A stretch of 64,000 nucleotides of DNA, from contig CP064997.1 in NCBI GenBank assembly GCA_016700055.1, positions 1,240,001 through 1,304,000 of the forward strand, in the 5' to 3' direction. Position numbers and translations under genes: made by a program. This document shows, one piece after another, positions 33,097-40,186 of the stretch. The first letter of the stretch is position 1; every line of letters starts with the position of its first letter. Origin of the DNA: Actinomycetota bacterium. Lineage in GTDB: Bacteria; Actinomycetota; Acidimicrobiia; Acidimicrobiales; Ilumatobacteraceae. The notes beneath the pieces were generated by a model. The model ran no database searches. It was given only the letters and a program-made list of their open reading frames with translations, and was not told where the DNA came from.

Positions 33097-34677
33097 TCAC
33101 TCCCACTCGATCGTGCCGGGCGGCTTCGACGTGACGTCGTAGGCCACCCGGTTGATGCCGCTGACCTCGTTGATGATCCGGCTGGCCATGCGCTCCAGCA
33201 ACTCGTAGGGGAGCCGGGCCCAGTCGGCGGTCATCGCGTCGTCGCTCGTCACCGCCCGGATGATCACCGGGTGGGCGTACGTGCGCTCGTCGCCCATCAC
33301 GCCGACGGAGCGGATGTCGGGCAGCACTGCGAAGGCCTGCCAGATTTCACGCTCCAGTCCGGCAGCCTTCACCTCTTCGCGCACGATCGCGTCGGCCTCC
33401 TGCAGGAGGGCCACCTTGTCTGGGGTCACCTCGCCGATGATCCGCACCCCCAACCCGGGTCCGGGGAACGGCTGACGCCAGACGATCTCGTCGGGCAGGC
33501 CGAGCTCGTGGCCGAGGCGGCGGACCTCGTCCTTGAACAGGGCGCGCAGCGGTTCGACGAGGGAGAGCGCCATGTCCTCGGGCAGACCGCCGACGTTGTG
33601 GTGGCTCTTGATCACGGCGGCGGTGCCGTCGCTGCCGCCGGACTCGATGACGTCGGGGTAAAGGGTGCCCTGCACGAGGTACTCCGCGTCGGTCACTCCC
33701 CCGGTGTGCTGCTCGAACACGCGCACGAACAGCTCGCCGATCGTCTTGCGCTTCTCCTCCGGGTCGATCACCCCGGCCAGGCGCTCGAAGAACCTATCCC
33801 CGGCGTCGACGTGGATCAGCTCGATGCCCATGTGACGCCGGAACGTCTCCACCACCTGCTCGCTCTCGCCCTTGCGCATCAGCCCGGTGTCGACGTACAC
33901 GCAGGTGAGCTGGTGGCCGATCGCGCGGTGCACCAGCGCCGCGGCGACGCTCGAGTCGACGCCGCCCGACAGCCCGCAGATCGCCCGCGCGGAGCCGACC
34001 TGGTCCCTGATCGCCCGGACCTGGGTGTCGATGATCGAGTCCATCGTCCACGCCGGCCGGCAACCGGCGAGGTCGTGCAGGAAGCGGCGCAGCACCTGCA
34101 TCCCGTACGGGGAGTGGACGACCTCGGGGTGGTACTGCACGCCCCAGATGCGGCGGTCGTCGCTCTCCAGCACCGCCACCGGAGCATCGGGGGTGGACGC
34201 CGTGGCACGGAACCCGGGCGGGGCCACGGTGATCGCGTCGAAGTGGCTCATCCACACCGGCTGGTGCTCGGGCAGGTCGGCGGTCATCAACGACGACGAG
34301 CCGCCGTCGATGCGCTCCAGCGTGGCCCGCCCGTACTCACCGCGCATCCCCCGACCCACCTCGCCGCCGAGCTGCTCGGCGACCAGCTGCGCGCCGTAGC
34401 AGATGCCAAGGATCGGCACACCGGCCGCGTAGATCGCGGGGTCGAGCAGCGGCGCGCCGTCCACGTGCACGCTCTTCGGGCCGCCGGACAAGATGATCGC
34501 GGCGGGGGACCGGGCCGCCACCTCAGCAACGGTGATGGTGTGCGGGACGATCTCGGAGTACACGTTCAGCTCACGTACCCGGCGGGCGATGAGCTGCGCG
34601 TACTGGGCGCCGAAGTCGACGACGAGGACGGTGTCGAAGGTGCCCGACGAGGCGTCGGCACCCGGAGCGGCAGTCAC
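33097..34677 (-). CDS. guaA: GMP synthase (glutamine-hydrolysing)
   Basis: 526 residues. The amidotransferase domain has the catalytic Cys in ILGICYGAQ and His-Glu in VQYHPEV. The ATP-pyrophosphatase domain has CGLSGGVDSSVAAALVHRA (P-loop) and the dimerisation domain ends VAYDVTSKPPGTIEWE. It makes GMP from XMP and glutamine. The start is the GTG at 34677 with TACCAT 7 nt upstream; the long upstream frame to 35088 is not protein-like. The 3' region holds a 13-bp palindrome AGATGTCACATCT at 33065-33077, next to CCGACCGAGA. Confidence 0.97.
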   Translation of the reverse strand: MTAAPGADASSGTFDTVLVVDFGAQYAQLIARRVRELNVYSEIVPHTITVAEVAARSPAAIILSGGPKSVHVDGAPLLDPAIYAAGVPILGICYGAQLVAEQLGGEVGRGMRGEYGRATLERIDGGSSSLMTADLPEHQPVWMSHFDAITVAPPGFRATASTPDAPVAVLESDDRRIWGVQYHPEVVHSPYGMQVLRRFLHDLAGCRPAWTMDSIIDTQVRAIRDQVGSARAICGLSGGVDSSVAAALVHRAIGHQLTCVYVDTGLMRKGESEQVVETFRRHMGIELIHVDAGDRFFERLAGVIDPEEKRKTIGELFVRVFEQHTGGVTDAEYLVQGTLYPDVIESGGSDGTAAVIKSHHNVGGLPEDMALSLVEPLRALFKDEVRRLGHELGLPDEIVWRQPFPGPGLGVRIIGEVTPDKVALLQEADAIVREEVKAAGLEREIWQAFAVLPDIRSVGVMGDERTYAHPVIIRAVTSDDAMTADWARLPYELLERMASRIINEVSGINRVAYDVTSKPPGTIEWE

Positions 34678-34684
34678 CGCCCCG

Positions 34685-34690
34685 ATGGTA
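34685..34690 (-). promoter_or_regulatory. Leaderless -10 hexamer of guaA
   Basis: TACCAT on the minus strand, 7 nt before the GTG at 34677. Confidence 0.5.
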
Positions 34691-34762
34691 GCGACGCCGA
34701 CCGCGCCGGCACCGGGTGCCCCCGACTGGCCGGGCCGGGCCCCGGGTGCGACGCTTTGGTCG

Positions 34763-35146
34763 ATGAGAGCTGGCCCGAGCCGCGCGCGGTTGTCCACCGT
34801 GACGGCCCTCGGCGCGCTGGTCACCCTGGCCGCCATCGTGCATCCGGCGGGGGCGACGTCGTCCGAGTGGACCTCCTCGGGGCAGGATGCGGCCGAGGCG
34901 GTGGCGACGATCGACACCGTCGCCCCGATCGTGACCAACGACTTCTTGGACACCGAGCGCGACCTGTCGGAATGCATCAGCGCCGCCCCGAAGCCGGGGT
35001 GCGGGCGCGAGCCGACCCACGCCGGCGACCGTGGCGGCAGCCTGCAGCTAGTGCTGTTCGGCTTGGTGGTCGCGGCGATGGCCGGCATCGGCTGGCGGAT
35101 CGTGGCCTCCGTGCGCGCCCGCGGCCGCGCCGCGAACGCCCGCTAG
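34763..35146 (+). CDS. Small exported membrane-anchored protein of unknown function
   Basis: 127 residues. N-terminal signal-like helix (RLSTVTALGALVTLAAIVHPAGA), an extracytoplasmic stretch of about 60 residues with a pair of cysteines (LSECISAAPKPGCG), and a C-terminal membrane helix (LQLVLFGLVVAAMAGIGWRIVASV) followed by a basic tail. I do not recognise a family. The paired cysteines could form a disulfide. The ATG at 34763 has GACGCT 7 nt upstream, a near match to the TACGCT hexamer seen elsewhere. It is divergent from guaA and convergent with the hydrolase gene. Confidence 0.65.
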   Translation: MRAGPSRARLSTVTALGALVTLAAIVHPAGATSSEWTSSGQDAAEAVATIDTVAPIVTNDFLDTERDLSECISAAPKPGCGREPTHAGDRGGSLQLVLFGLVVAAMAGIGWRIVASVRARGRAANAR

Positions 35147-35155
35147 AGCGACAGC

Positions 35156-36124
35156 TCAGCCGTCGCGAGAGCGGGCGAGCAGGTCGCTGCAGAAGGAGAC
35201 GGTCGCGCTGACGAAGGCCTGCGGTGCCTCCCACGGCACGAAGTGGCCGCAGTCGCGCAGACGGAACGGCCCGACGTGGCGGGGGAAGACCACCGCCGCC
35301 ATCTCGTCGAAGGCCGGGTAGATCACGTGATCGCTCGGCCCGTAGAGGATCAGCGCCGGCGTGTGCTCGTTGCGCCCGAGGAGGGCCGGCTCCAGGCTGC
35401 GGGCGGGATCGAACGTGCTCTCGTACGCGCCGAACGAGGCGCGCAGCTTCGCGGCATCGGCGAACGGCTCGGTGTGGAAGTCGACCACGGCGTTGCCGCC
35501 GAGAGCCCCTGGTGCGTCGGTGCCGAGGAACGTGCCCGGATGGGCCCAGAACCTGCTGGTGTAGAACGTCGCGATGTAGCGGCGCCGCTGTTCGGGTGTG
35601 GCCAGCTCGGCGGCCAGCGCGTCGGGGTCGAGCCCCTGGCGCATGAAGTAGTCGCTCGCCTCGCGCGCCGGCCTGGTGCCGGCGATGCCGGCCATGCGCT
35701 CCTTGTCGTACGGCAGCGGGCTGTTGAACAGCACCATCCGGTCGACGAACGACGGATGGCGCAGCGCGAGGTCCTGGATCACCGGGCCACCGAGGTCGCC
35801 GCCGGCCAGCACGACACGCTCGTGGCCGAGCACGTCGTGCGCGAGCGCGTAGAGGTCGTGGGCGTGGCTCGCCACGTCGTGGAACCCGTCGGGAGCGACG
35901 TCGCTGTCACCGAACCCGCGCAGGTCGGGCACGATCACCTCGAACCCCGCGCTCGCGAGCTGCGCGATCACCAACCAGTAGATGCGCTTGGTCTCCGGCC
36001 ATCCATGCACGCACAAGAGCGGCACGCCGCCCTCGCCCTGACGAACGTAGGCCTGCCGGAAGCCGCGTGTCGCGCTGGCGTGGACGGCGAACCGCTCTGG
36101 ATCGATCTCCGGCGGGAGCGCCAT
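35156..36124 (-). CDS. Alpha/beta hydrolase, epoxide hydrolase / haloalkane dehalogenase-like
   Basis: 322 residues. The HGWPE motif supplies the oxyanion hole; the nucleophile is Asp110 in LAGGDLGGPVIQ, the type used by epoxide hydrolases and dehalogenases. LILYGPSDHVIYPA contains the third acidic residue, and RDCGHFVPWEAP the catalytic His. The cap domain is residues about 135-230. The ATG at 36124 has TACTGT 6 nt upstream. It is divergent from the decarboxylase gene across a 51-bp gap that holds both -10 hexamers. Substrate unknown; epoxide is the more likely class because the Trp pair of dehalogenases is not apparent. Confidence 0.88.
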   Translation of the reverse strand: MALPPEIDPERFAVHASATRGFRQAYVRQGEGGVPLLCVHGWPETKRIYWLVIAQLASAGFEVIVPDLRGFGDSDVAPDGFHDVASHAHDLYALAHDVLGHERVVLAGGDLGGPVIQDLALRHPSFVDRMVLFNSPLPYDKERMAGIAGTRPAREASDYFMRQGLDPDALAAELATPEQRRRYIATFYTSRFWAHPGTFLGTDAPGALGGNAVVDFHTEPFADAAKLRASFGAYESTFDPARSLEPALLGRNEHTPALILYGPSDHVIYPAFDEMAAVVFPRHVGPFRLRDCGHFVPWEAPQAFVSATVSFCSDLLARSRDG

Positions 36125-36130
36125 CGTCAG

Positions 36131-36136
36131 ACAGTA
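36131..36136 (-). promoter_or_regulatory. Leaderless -10 hexamer of the epoxide-hydrolase-like gene
   Basis: TACTGT on the minus strand, 6 nt before the ATG at 36124. Confidence 0.45.
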
Positions 36137-36162
36137 CCGGCGGCGGTTCGAGCGTCGGGTCG

Positions 36163-36168
36163 TAACCT
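36163..36168 (+). promoter_or_regulatory. Leaderless -10 hexamer of the decarboxylase gene
   Basis: TAACCT, 7 nt before the ATG at 36176. This and the hexamer at 36131 form a back-to-back leaderless promoter pair 26 bp apart. Confidence 0.55.
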
Positions 36169-36175
36169 GCTCCCG

Positions 36176-37633
36176 ATGGACGAAGGTGGTGGCGACGCCC
36201 CGACCGGGATGACCGCGGAGGAGTTCCGGCGCTACGGGCGCGAGGTCGTCGACCTCGTCGCCGACTACTTGGAGACGGTCGAGCGACTGCCCGTCTCCGC
36301 GCCCCTGCAGCCGGGCGACGTCAGGGCGCAGCTCCCCGAGCACCCGCCGGCGGCGCCCGAGCTGTTCGAGACGGTGCTCGCCGACGTGCGCCAGGTGATC
36401 ATTCCCGGGCTCACCCACTGGCAGCACCCGAGCTTCTTCGCGTACTTCCCGGGCAACTCCTCGTACCCCTCCATCCTCGGCGAGCTGCTCTCGGCAGGGC
36501 TCGGCGTGCAGGGCATGAGCTGGGTCACGTCGCCGGCGTGCACCGAGGTGGAGACGTTGATGCTCGACTGGATGGTCGAGCTGCTCGGGCTCCCCGAACG
36601 CTTCCACTCGACGAGCCCGACGGGGGGAGGCGTGATCCAGGGGTCGGCCAGCGAGGCGACGCTGACCGCGATCTTGTCCGCCCGGTGGCGAGCCACGAGC
36701 GGTGAGGTGAACCGCTGCGGGGGAGACGCAATCGCCCCGCTCGTCGCTTACGCGTCGAGCCAGGCGCACTCCAGTGTGGAGAAGGGACTTCGCATCGCCG
36801 GCATCGGCACCGACCACATCCGTGTGGTGCCCCACGACGAGCAGTTCGCGATGCGCGTCGACGCTCTCGCCGAGATGGTCGCGGCCGACCGCGCGGCGGG
36901 CCTGACGCCGTTCTTCGTTTGTGCCACGCGCGGCACGACCAGCTCGATGGCGTTCGACCCCACGCCCGCGGTCGCCGAGGTGGCCCGCGCCGAAGGCATG
37001 TGGCTCCACGTCGACGCCGCGATGAGCGGCATCGCGGCGCTCGCCCCCGAACACCGTTGGGTGAACGACGGCCTCGACGCCGCCGACAGCTACTGCACGA
37101 ACCCCCACAAGTGGATGGGGGTCAACTTCGACTGCGACCTCTACTGGACGGCCGACCGCGGCGCGCTGCTCGGCGCGCTCAGCATCTTGCCCGAGTACTT
37201 GCGCTCCGCGGCTGCCGAGAGCGGGAACGCGATCGACTACCGCGACTGGCAGATCCCGCTCGGGCGCCGATTCCGGGCCCTCAAGCTGTGGTTCACCATC
37301 AGCACGGACGGTGTCGCCACCAGCCAGGACATGCTGCGCCGCCACGTGGCGCTCACCGGACGACTCGCCGAGTGGGTCGGCGCCGACGACCGCTTCGAGA
37401 TCGTCGCCCCGCACCCGCTCAACCTGCTCTGCATCCGACTGCGTGGCACCGACGACGCCGACGGCGACGCGCGTACGGATGCGCTGGTCGACGCGGCGAA
37501 CGCCACCGGGCGAGCCCTCTTCACGCGCACCACGCTCGACGGCCGGTCGGTGCTGCGCTTTTCGATCGGCGGTCGCACCACCGGGGAGCGCCACGTCGCC
37601 GCGGCATGGCAGATGCTGCGCGACCTGGCCTAG
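36176..37633 (+). CDS. Aromatic L-amino-acid decarboxylase, group II PLP
   Basis: 485 residues. The PLP Lys is K312 in NPHKWMGVNFDCDLYW, and HVDAAMSGI contains the Asp that pairs with the pyridine nitrogen. WQHPSFFAYFPGNSSYPSILGELLSAGLGVQGMSW and GVIQGSASEATL are the aromatic-amino-acid decarboxylase core motifs, shared with plant and animal DOPA/tryptophan/tyrosine decarboxylases. The product would be tryptamine, tyramine or phenethylamine; which is not shown by sequence. It is not a glutamate decarboxylase. The ATG at 36176 follows TAACCT by 7 nt. Its 3' end meets the Nudix gene in a 12-bp tandem repeat. Confidence 0.93.
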   Translation: MDEGGGDAPTGMTAEEFRRYGREVVDLVADYLETVERLPVSAPLQPGDVRAQLPEHPPAAPELFETVLADVRQVIIPGLTHWQHPSFFAYFPGNSSYPSILGELLSAGLGVQGMSWVTSPACTEVETLMLDWMVELLGLPERFHSTSPTGGGVIQGSASEATLTAILSARWRATSGEVNRCGGDAIAPLVAYASSQAHSSVEKGLRIAGIGTDHIRVVPHDEQFAMRVDALAEMVAADRAAGLTPFFVCATRGTTSSMAFDPTPAVAEVARAEGMWLHVDAAMSGIAALAPEHRWVNDGLDAADSYCTNPHKWMGVNFDCDLYWTADRGALLGALSILPEYLRSAAAESGNAIDYRDWQIPLGRRFRALKLWFTISTDGVATSQDMLRRHVALTGRLAEWVGADDRFEIVAPHPLNLLCIRLRGTDDADGDARTDALVDAANATGRALFTRTTLDGRSVLRFSIGGRTTGERHVAAAWQMLRDLA

Positions 37634-37668
37634 CTCACCACGACGCTCACCACGACGCTCACCACGAC
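37633..37668. repeat. Three exact 12-bp tandem units across convergent gene ends
   Basis: GCTCACCACGAC occurs three times in a row. The first base belongs to the decarboxylase stop codon and the third unit contains the Nudix stop codon, so the array fills the gap between the two genes. Probably slippage of a short duplication. Confidence 0.8.
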
Positions 37669-38363
37669 GGCGGCGGCGGCCCCAGTACGCCGAACGCGAC
37701 CGAGAGCAGCTCGTGCAGCACGCGGGCAGTCGCCCCCCACACCGTCTCGTCGTCGAGGTGGAAGAAGAACATCGGCCGGTCGAGGGGTGGGGTGCCCCAC
37801 CACTCCTCGGTGTACGTGTCCTCGCCCGCCAGCTCGGCCAGTGGCACCCACAGCACACGCTCGACCTCGTCGGGATTCGCCCGCAGCTCGGGCGCGCCGG
37901 CGACGCGGCCGACGACGGGCACGATGTGGCTGCGGGTGACCATGGTGGACAGGTGCCCGAGCTCGCCGGCCACCTGCACCGCGTCCTGGTCGAGGGCCAC
38001 CTCTTCGTCGGCCTCGCGCAGCGCGGCATCGGTGGGGCTCTCGCCGGGCTCCAGGCGTCCGCCGGGGAAGCTGATCTCACCGCGGTGACTGCGCAGGTGT
38101 AGTGCCCGGCGGGTGAGCAGTACCTCGGCTCCGGCCGAGCCCTGGCGGAGCGCGACCAGCACCGCCGTCCGACGGACGTCGGGGAGCGGGGCGACCGCGG
38201 CGCCCGCGGTGGCGCTCGCCGTTGCGACCCGCGCGACGACGGCATCTACGGAGAGCTCCCCGGCACCGACGAGTCCGGCCCACGGCGCCGGCCCGCCGGG
38301 GCGCCAGGCATGGGGGCGCGGGATCGGCTGGTTGCCTCCGGGACGACGTCCACCGCCGGCCAC
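37659..38363 (-). CDS. Nudix hydrolase, CoA pyrophosphatase type
   Basis: 234 residues from the GTG at 38363. The Nudix box GGRLEPGESPTDAALREADEEVAL (residues about 103-126) matches G-x5-E-x7-REUxEExGU. The upstream LRSHRGEISFPGGR is the UPF0035-type motif of CoA diphosphatases, which cut CoA to phosphopantetheine and 3',5'-ADP. The start is uncertain: GTG at 38363 has GGAGG 5 nt before it and is favoured; GTG at 38381 and TTG at 38402 are alternatives, the last overlapping the upstream small gene. It follows the 56-residue protein gene closely, so they may be cotranscribed. Confidence 0.87.
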   Translation of the reverse strand: MAGGGRRPGGNQPIPRPHAWRPGGPAPWAGLVGAGELSVDAVVARVATASATAGAAVAPLPDVRRTAVLVALRQGSAGAEVLLTRRALHLRSHRGEISFPGGRLEPGESPTDAALREADEEVALDQDAVQVAGELGHLSTMVTRSHIVPVVGRVAGAPELRANPDEVERVLWVPLAELAGEDTYTEEWWGTPPLDRPMFFFHLDDETVWGATARVLHELLSVAFGVLGPPPPSW

Positions 38364-38383
38364 CGACGCCTCCGGCAACACGG

Positions 38384-38554
38384 TCAGCCCTGCGGCGCCC
38401 AACCCGTGGCGACCAGCTCACGCAACACGTCGGCGAGGCCAGCGGTCTTCAGGTTGGCGAGCACCTTGCCGGGGGTCTCGTCGCCGCGCTCGAACTCCTC
38501 CCACGCGTTGACCAGCTTGGCCAGGTCGGGTACCGGGCGCTCGAAGTCAGACAT
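38384..38554 (-). CDS. 56-residue conserved-looking small protein
   Basis: Sequence MSDFERPVPDLAKLVNAWEEFERGDETPGKVLANLKTAGLADVLRELVATGWAPQG: helical, acidic, soluble, no cysteine or membrane segment. The spacing of hydrophobic residues suggests two or three helices. Small proteins of this kind, ending in a Gly-Trp motif, occur in actinobacteria but I do not know a function. The ATG at 38554 has TAGGCT 7 nt upstream in the leaderless pattern, which supports a real gene. It precedes the Nudix gene. Confidence 0.65.
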   Translation of the reverse strand: MSDFERPVPDLAKLVNAWEEFERGDETPGKVLANLKTAGLADVLRELVATGWAPQG

Positions 38555-38561
38555 GCGCGGA

Positions 38562-38567
38562 AGCCTA
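38562..38567 (-). promoter_or_regulatory. Leaderless -10 hexamer of the 56-residue protein gene
   Basis: TAGGCT on the minus strand, 7 nt before the ATG at 38554. Confidence 0.5.
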
Positions 38568-38608
38568 CGGCCGGCAAACCCAACCCTGTCGGCCACACCG
38601 TCGCCCGG

Positions 38609-38614
38609 TACCGT
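38609..38614 (+). promoter_or_regulatory. Leaderless -10 hexamer of the MFS gene
   Basis: TACCGT, 8 nt before the ATG at 38623; the same hexamer precedes tatA. Confidence 0.45.
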
Positions 38615-38622
38615 GCGCGGCG

Positions 38623-39936
38623 ATGTCGGTCGATTCGGAGGCCCGCTCGGGGCTCGGCAGTCGCTTTCGCAGGCTGTTCGGGGCCAGCGTGATCACCAAC
38701 CTCGGTGACGGCGTCGCCACGGTCGCCTACCCGTGGCTGGCCTCGGCGATAACCCGCAACCCCGTACTGATCTCACTCGTGATGGTTGCCCAGCGGCTGC
38801 CCTGGCTCGTCTTCACGCTCCCCGCGGGGGTGATCACCGACCGCGTCGACCGGCGGCGGGCGATGGTGGCGATGGACCTCTGCCGCTGCGCGCTCACCGC
38901 GGTAGTCGCGGTGTCGGTGCTCAGCAAGCAGTCCGGGCTCCCCGGCCCCGGCGAGGTCGAAGACGTAGTCGGCACGGAAAGCGGCCTCTACGTGGTGGTG
39001 CTCCTCGCAACGCTCCTGCTCGGCATGGCCGAGGTGCTGCGCGACAACTCGGCCCAGACGATCATGCCGGCGATCGTCGCACCCGACCAGCTCGAGCGGG
39101 CGAACGGGCGGATGTGGAGTGCGGAAGGGGTCGCGAACACGTTCCTCGGTCCGCCCCTCGGTTCGCTGCTCATCGCCGCCGCCTTCGCGCTGCCGTTCTT
39201 CGTCGATGCCGCTTCGTTCTTCGCCGCGGCCGCGCTCGTGGCGTCGATTCCCGGCTCGTTCCGGGCCGAGCGCCCGGAGGGCCACGAGCCCCAATCGTGG
39301 AGGCACGAGCTCGCCGAGGGCGTGCGCTGGCTGTGGGGCCACGAGCTGCTCCGCCCGATGGCGATCATCCTCGGTCTGATGAACGCCGCCAACATGGTCA
39401 GCTTCGCGACGTTCGTGCTGTTCGCCCAAGAGGTGCTCGACGTCGGCCCGCTGCTCTTCACGGTGATCGGGATGGGCGGAGCCCTCGGCGGCATCGTCGG
39501 TGGCGCCGTCGCCTCGGAGCTGTCCCGACGCTTCGGCAGCGGCACCTGCCTCGCGATCACCCTGCTCGGCTGCGCGGCAGTGGCCGGGGCGATCGCGTTC
39601 ACGTCGCTGTGGCCGGTGGTCTTCGTCCTCTTCACGATCGAGGCCTTGCTCGGGATCCTGTGGAACGTGATCACGGTCAGCCTGCGCCAGACGATCATCC
39701 CCGCGCACCTGCTCGGACGGGTGAACAGCGTGTACCGGTTCTTCGCCTGGGGGATGATGCCCGTCGGAGCGGCCATCGGCGGTCTGGTGGTGCTCGTCGT
39801 CGACTCCTTCGCCAGTCGTGACACGGCTCTGCGAGCGACGTGGATCGTCAACGCGCTCATCCACCTCGCGCTGTTCGTGTTCGGTCGCTCCCGACTGACG
39901 ACGGCCAAGATCGAAGCGGCCCGCGCCGCCGCCTGA
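38623..39936 (+). CDS. MFS transporter, MFS_3/enterobactin-exporter-like
   Basis: 437 residues with about 12 membrane helices. The loop motif GVITDRVDRRRAMV after helix 2 is the MFS motif A; LLGMAEVLRDNSAQTIMPAIVAPDQLERANGR and RQTIIPAHLLGRVNSVYRF are hallmarks of the MFS_3 group, which includes siderophore and macrolide exporters. The role, drug or metabolite efflux, is inference. The ATG at 38623 has TACCGT 8 nt upstream; the start MSVDSEARSGLGSRFRRLFGASVITNLGDG gives a short cytoplasmic tail. It is not obviously linked to a siderophore cluster. The next 250 bp are gene-free. Confidence 0.93.
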   Translation: MSVDSEARSGLGSRFRRLFGASVITNLGDGVATVAYPWLASAITRNPVLISLVMVAQRLPWLVFTLPAGVITDRVDRRRAMVAMDLCRCALTAVVAVSVLSKQSGLPGPGEVEDVVGTESGLYVVVLLATLLLGMAEVLRDNSAQTIMPAIVAPDQLERANGRMWSAEGVANTFLGPPLGSLLIAAAFALPFFVDAASFFAAAALVASIPGSFRAERPEGHEPQSWRHELAEGVRWLWGHELLRPMAIILGLMNAANMVSFATFVLFAQEVLDVGPLLFTVIGMGGALGGIVGGAVASELSRRFGSGTCLAITLLGCAAVAGAIAFTSLWPVVFVLFTIEALLGILWNVITVSLRQTIIPAHLLGRVNSVYRFFAWGMMPVGAAIGGLVVLVVDSFASRDTALRATWIVNALIHLALFVFGRSRLTTAKIEAARAAA

Positions 39937-40186
39937 GCAACGGCCAGCCGCGGACGATCCGCTTCCGAGGAGAGGAATCGGCAATCAATCTGCCGACGAG
40001 ACTTGACCTACGCCTGACCTTCACCTGACCTGCACCTGACACCGACGCCTCAGGACATCTTCGTCTCCGACCGACCGGCGATCACCCTCGACACGCTGGG
40101 GAATAACCATCGGTAGAGCCTTGGTCAGTTTCGAGAGATGGCTGCCGACATTCTTTCCTCAAGGTCGAGGTTCCCCAGGTCGATGA
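39937..40186 (+). other. Gene-free region upstream of the surface-protein gene
   Basis: 250 bp with no supported gene. Between about 40007 and 40045 CCTGACC-type 11-bp units occur three to four times (as ACGCCTGACCTTCACCTGACC and similar). These direct repeats could be a regulator array for the surface-protein promoter or may be slippage. A GAATAAC stretch near 40101 is a candidate -10. Confidence 0.45.

Noticed and set aside
31960..35211. Plus-strand frame of about 1080 codons across the NlpC/P60 gene and guaA
   Set aside because: Spans two real minus-strand genes and their spacer, and its composition is that of an antisense shadow.
36176..37633. Glutamate decarboxylase (gadB), which is near alr in mycobacteria
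   Set aside because: The GVQGMSW, YPSILGELLSAGLGVQG and NPHKWMGVNFDCDLYW blocks are those of the aromatic amino-acid decarboxylases.
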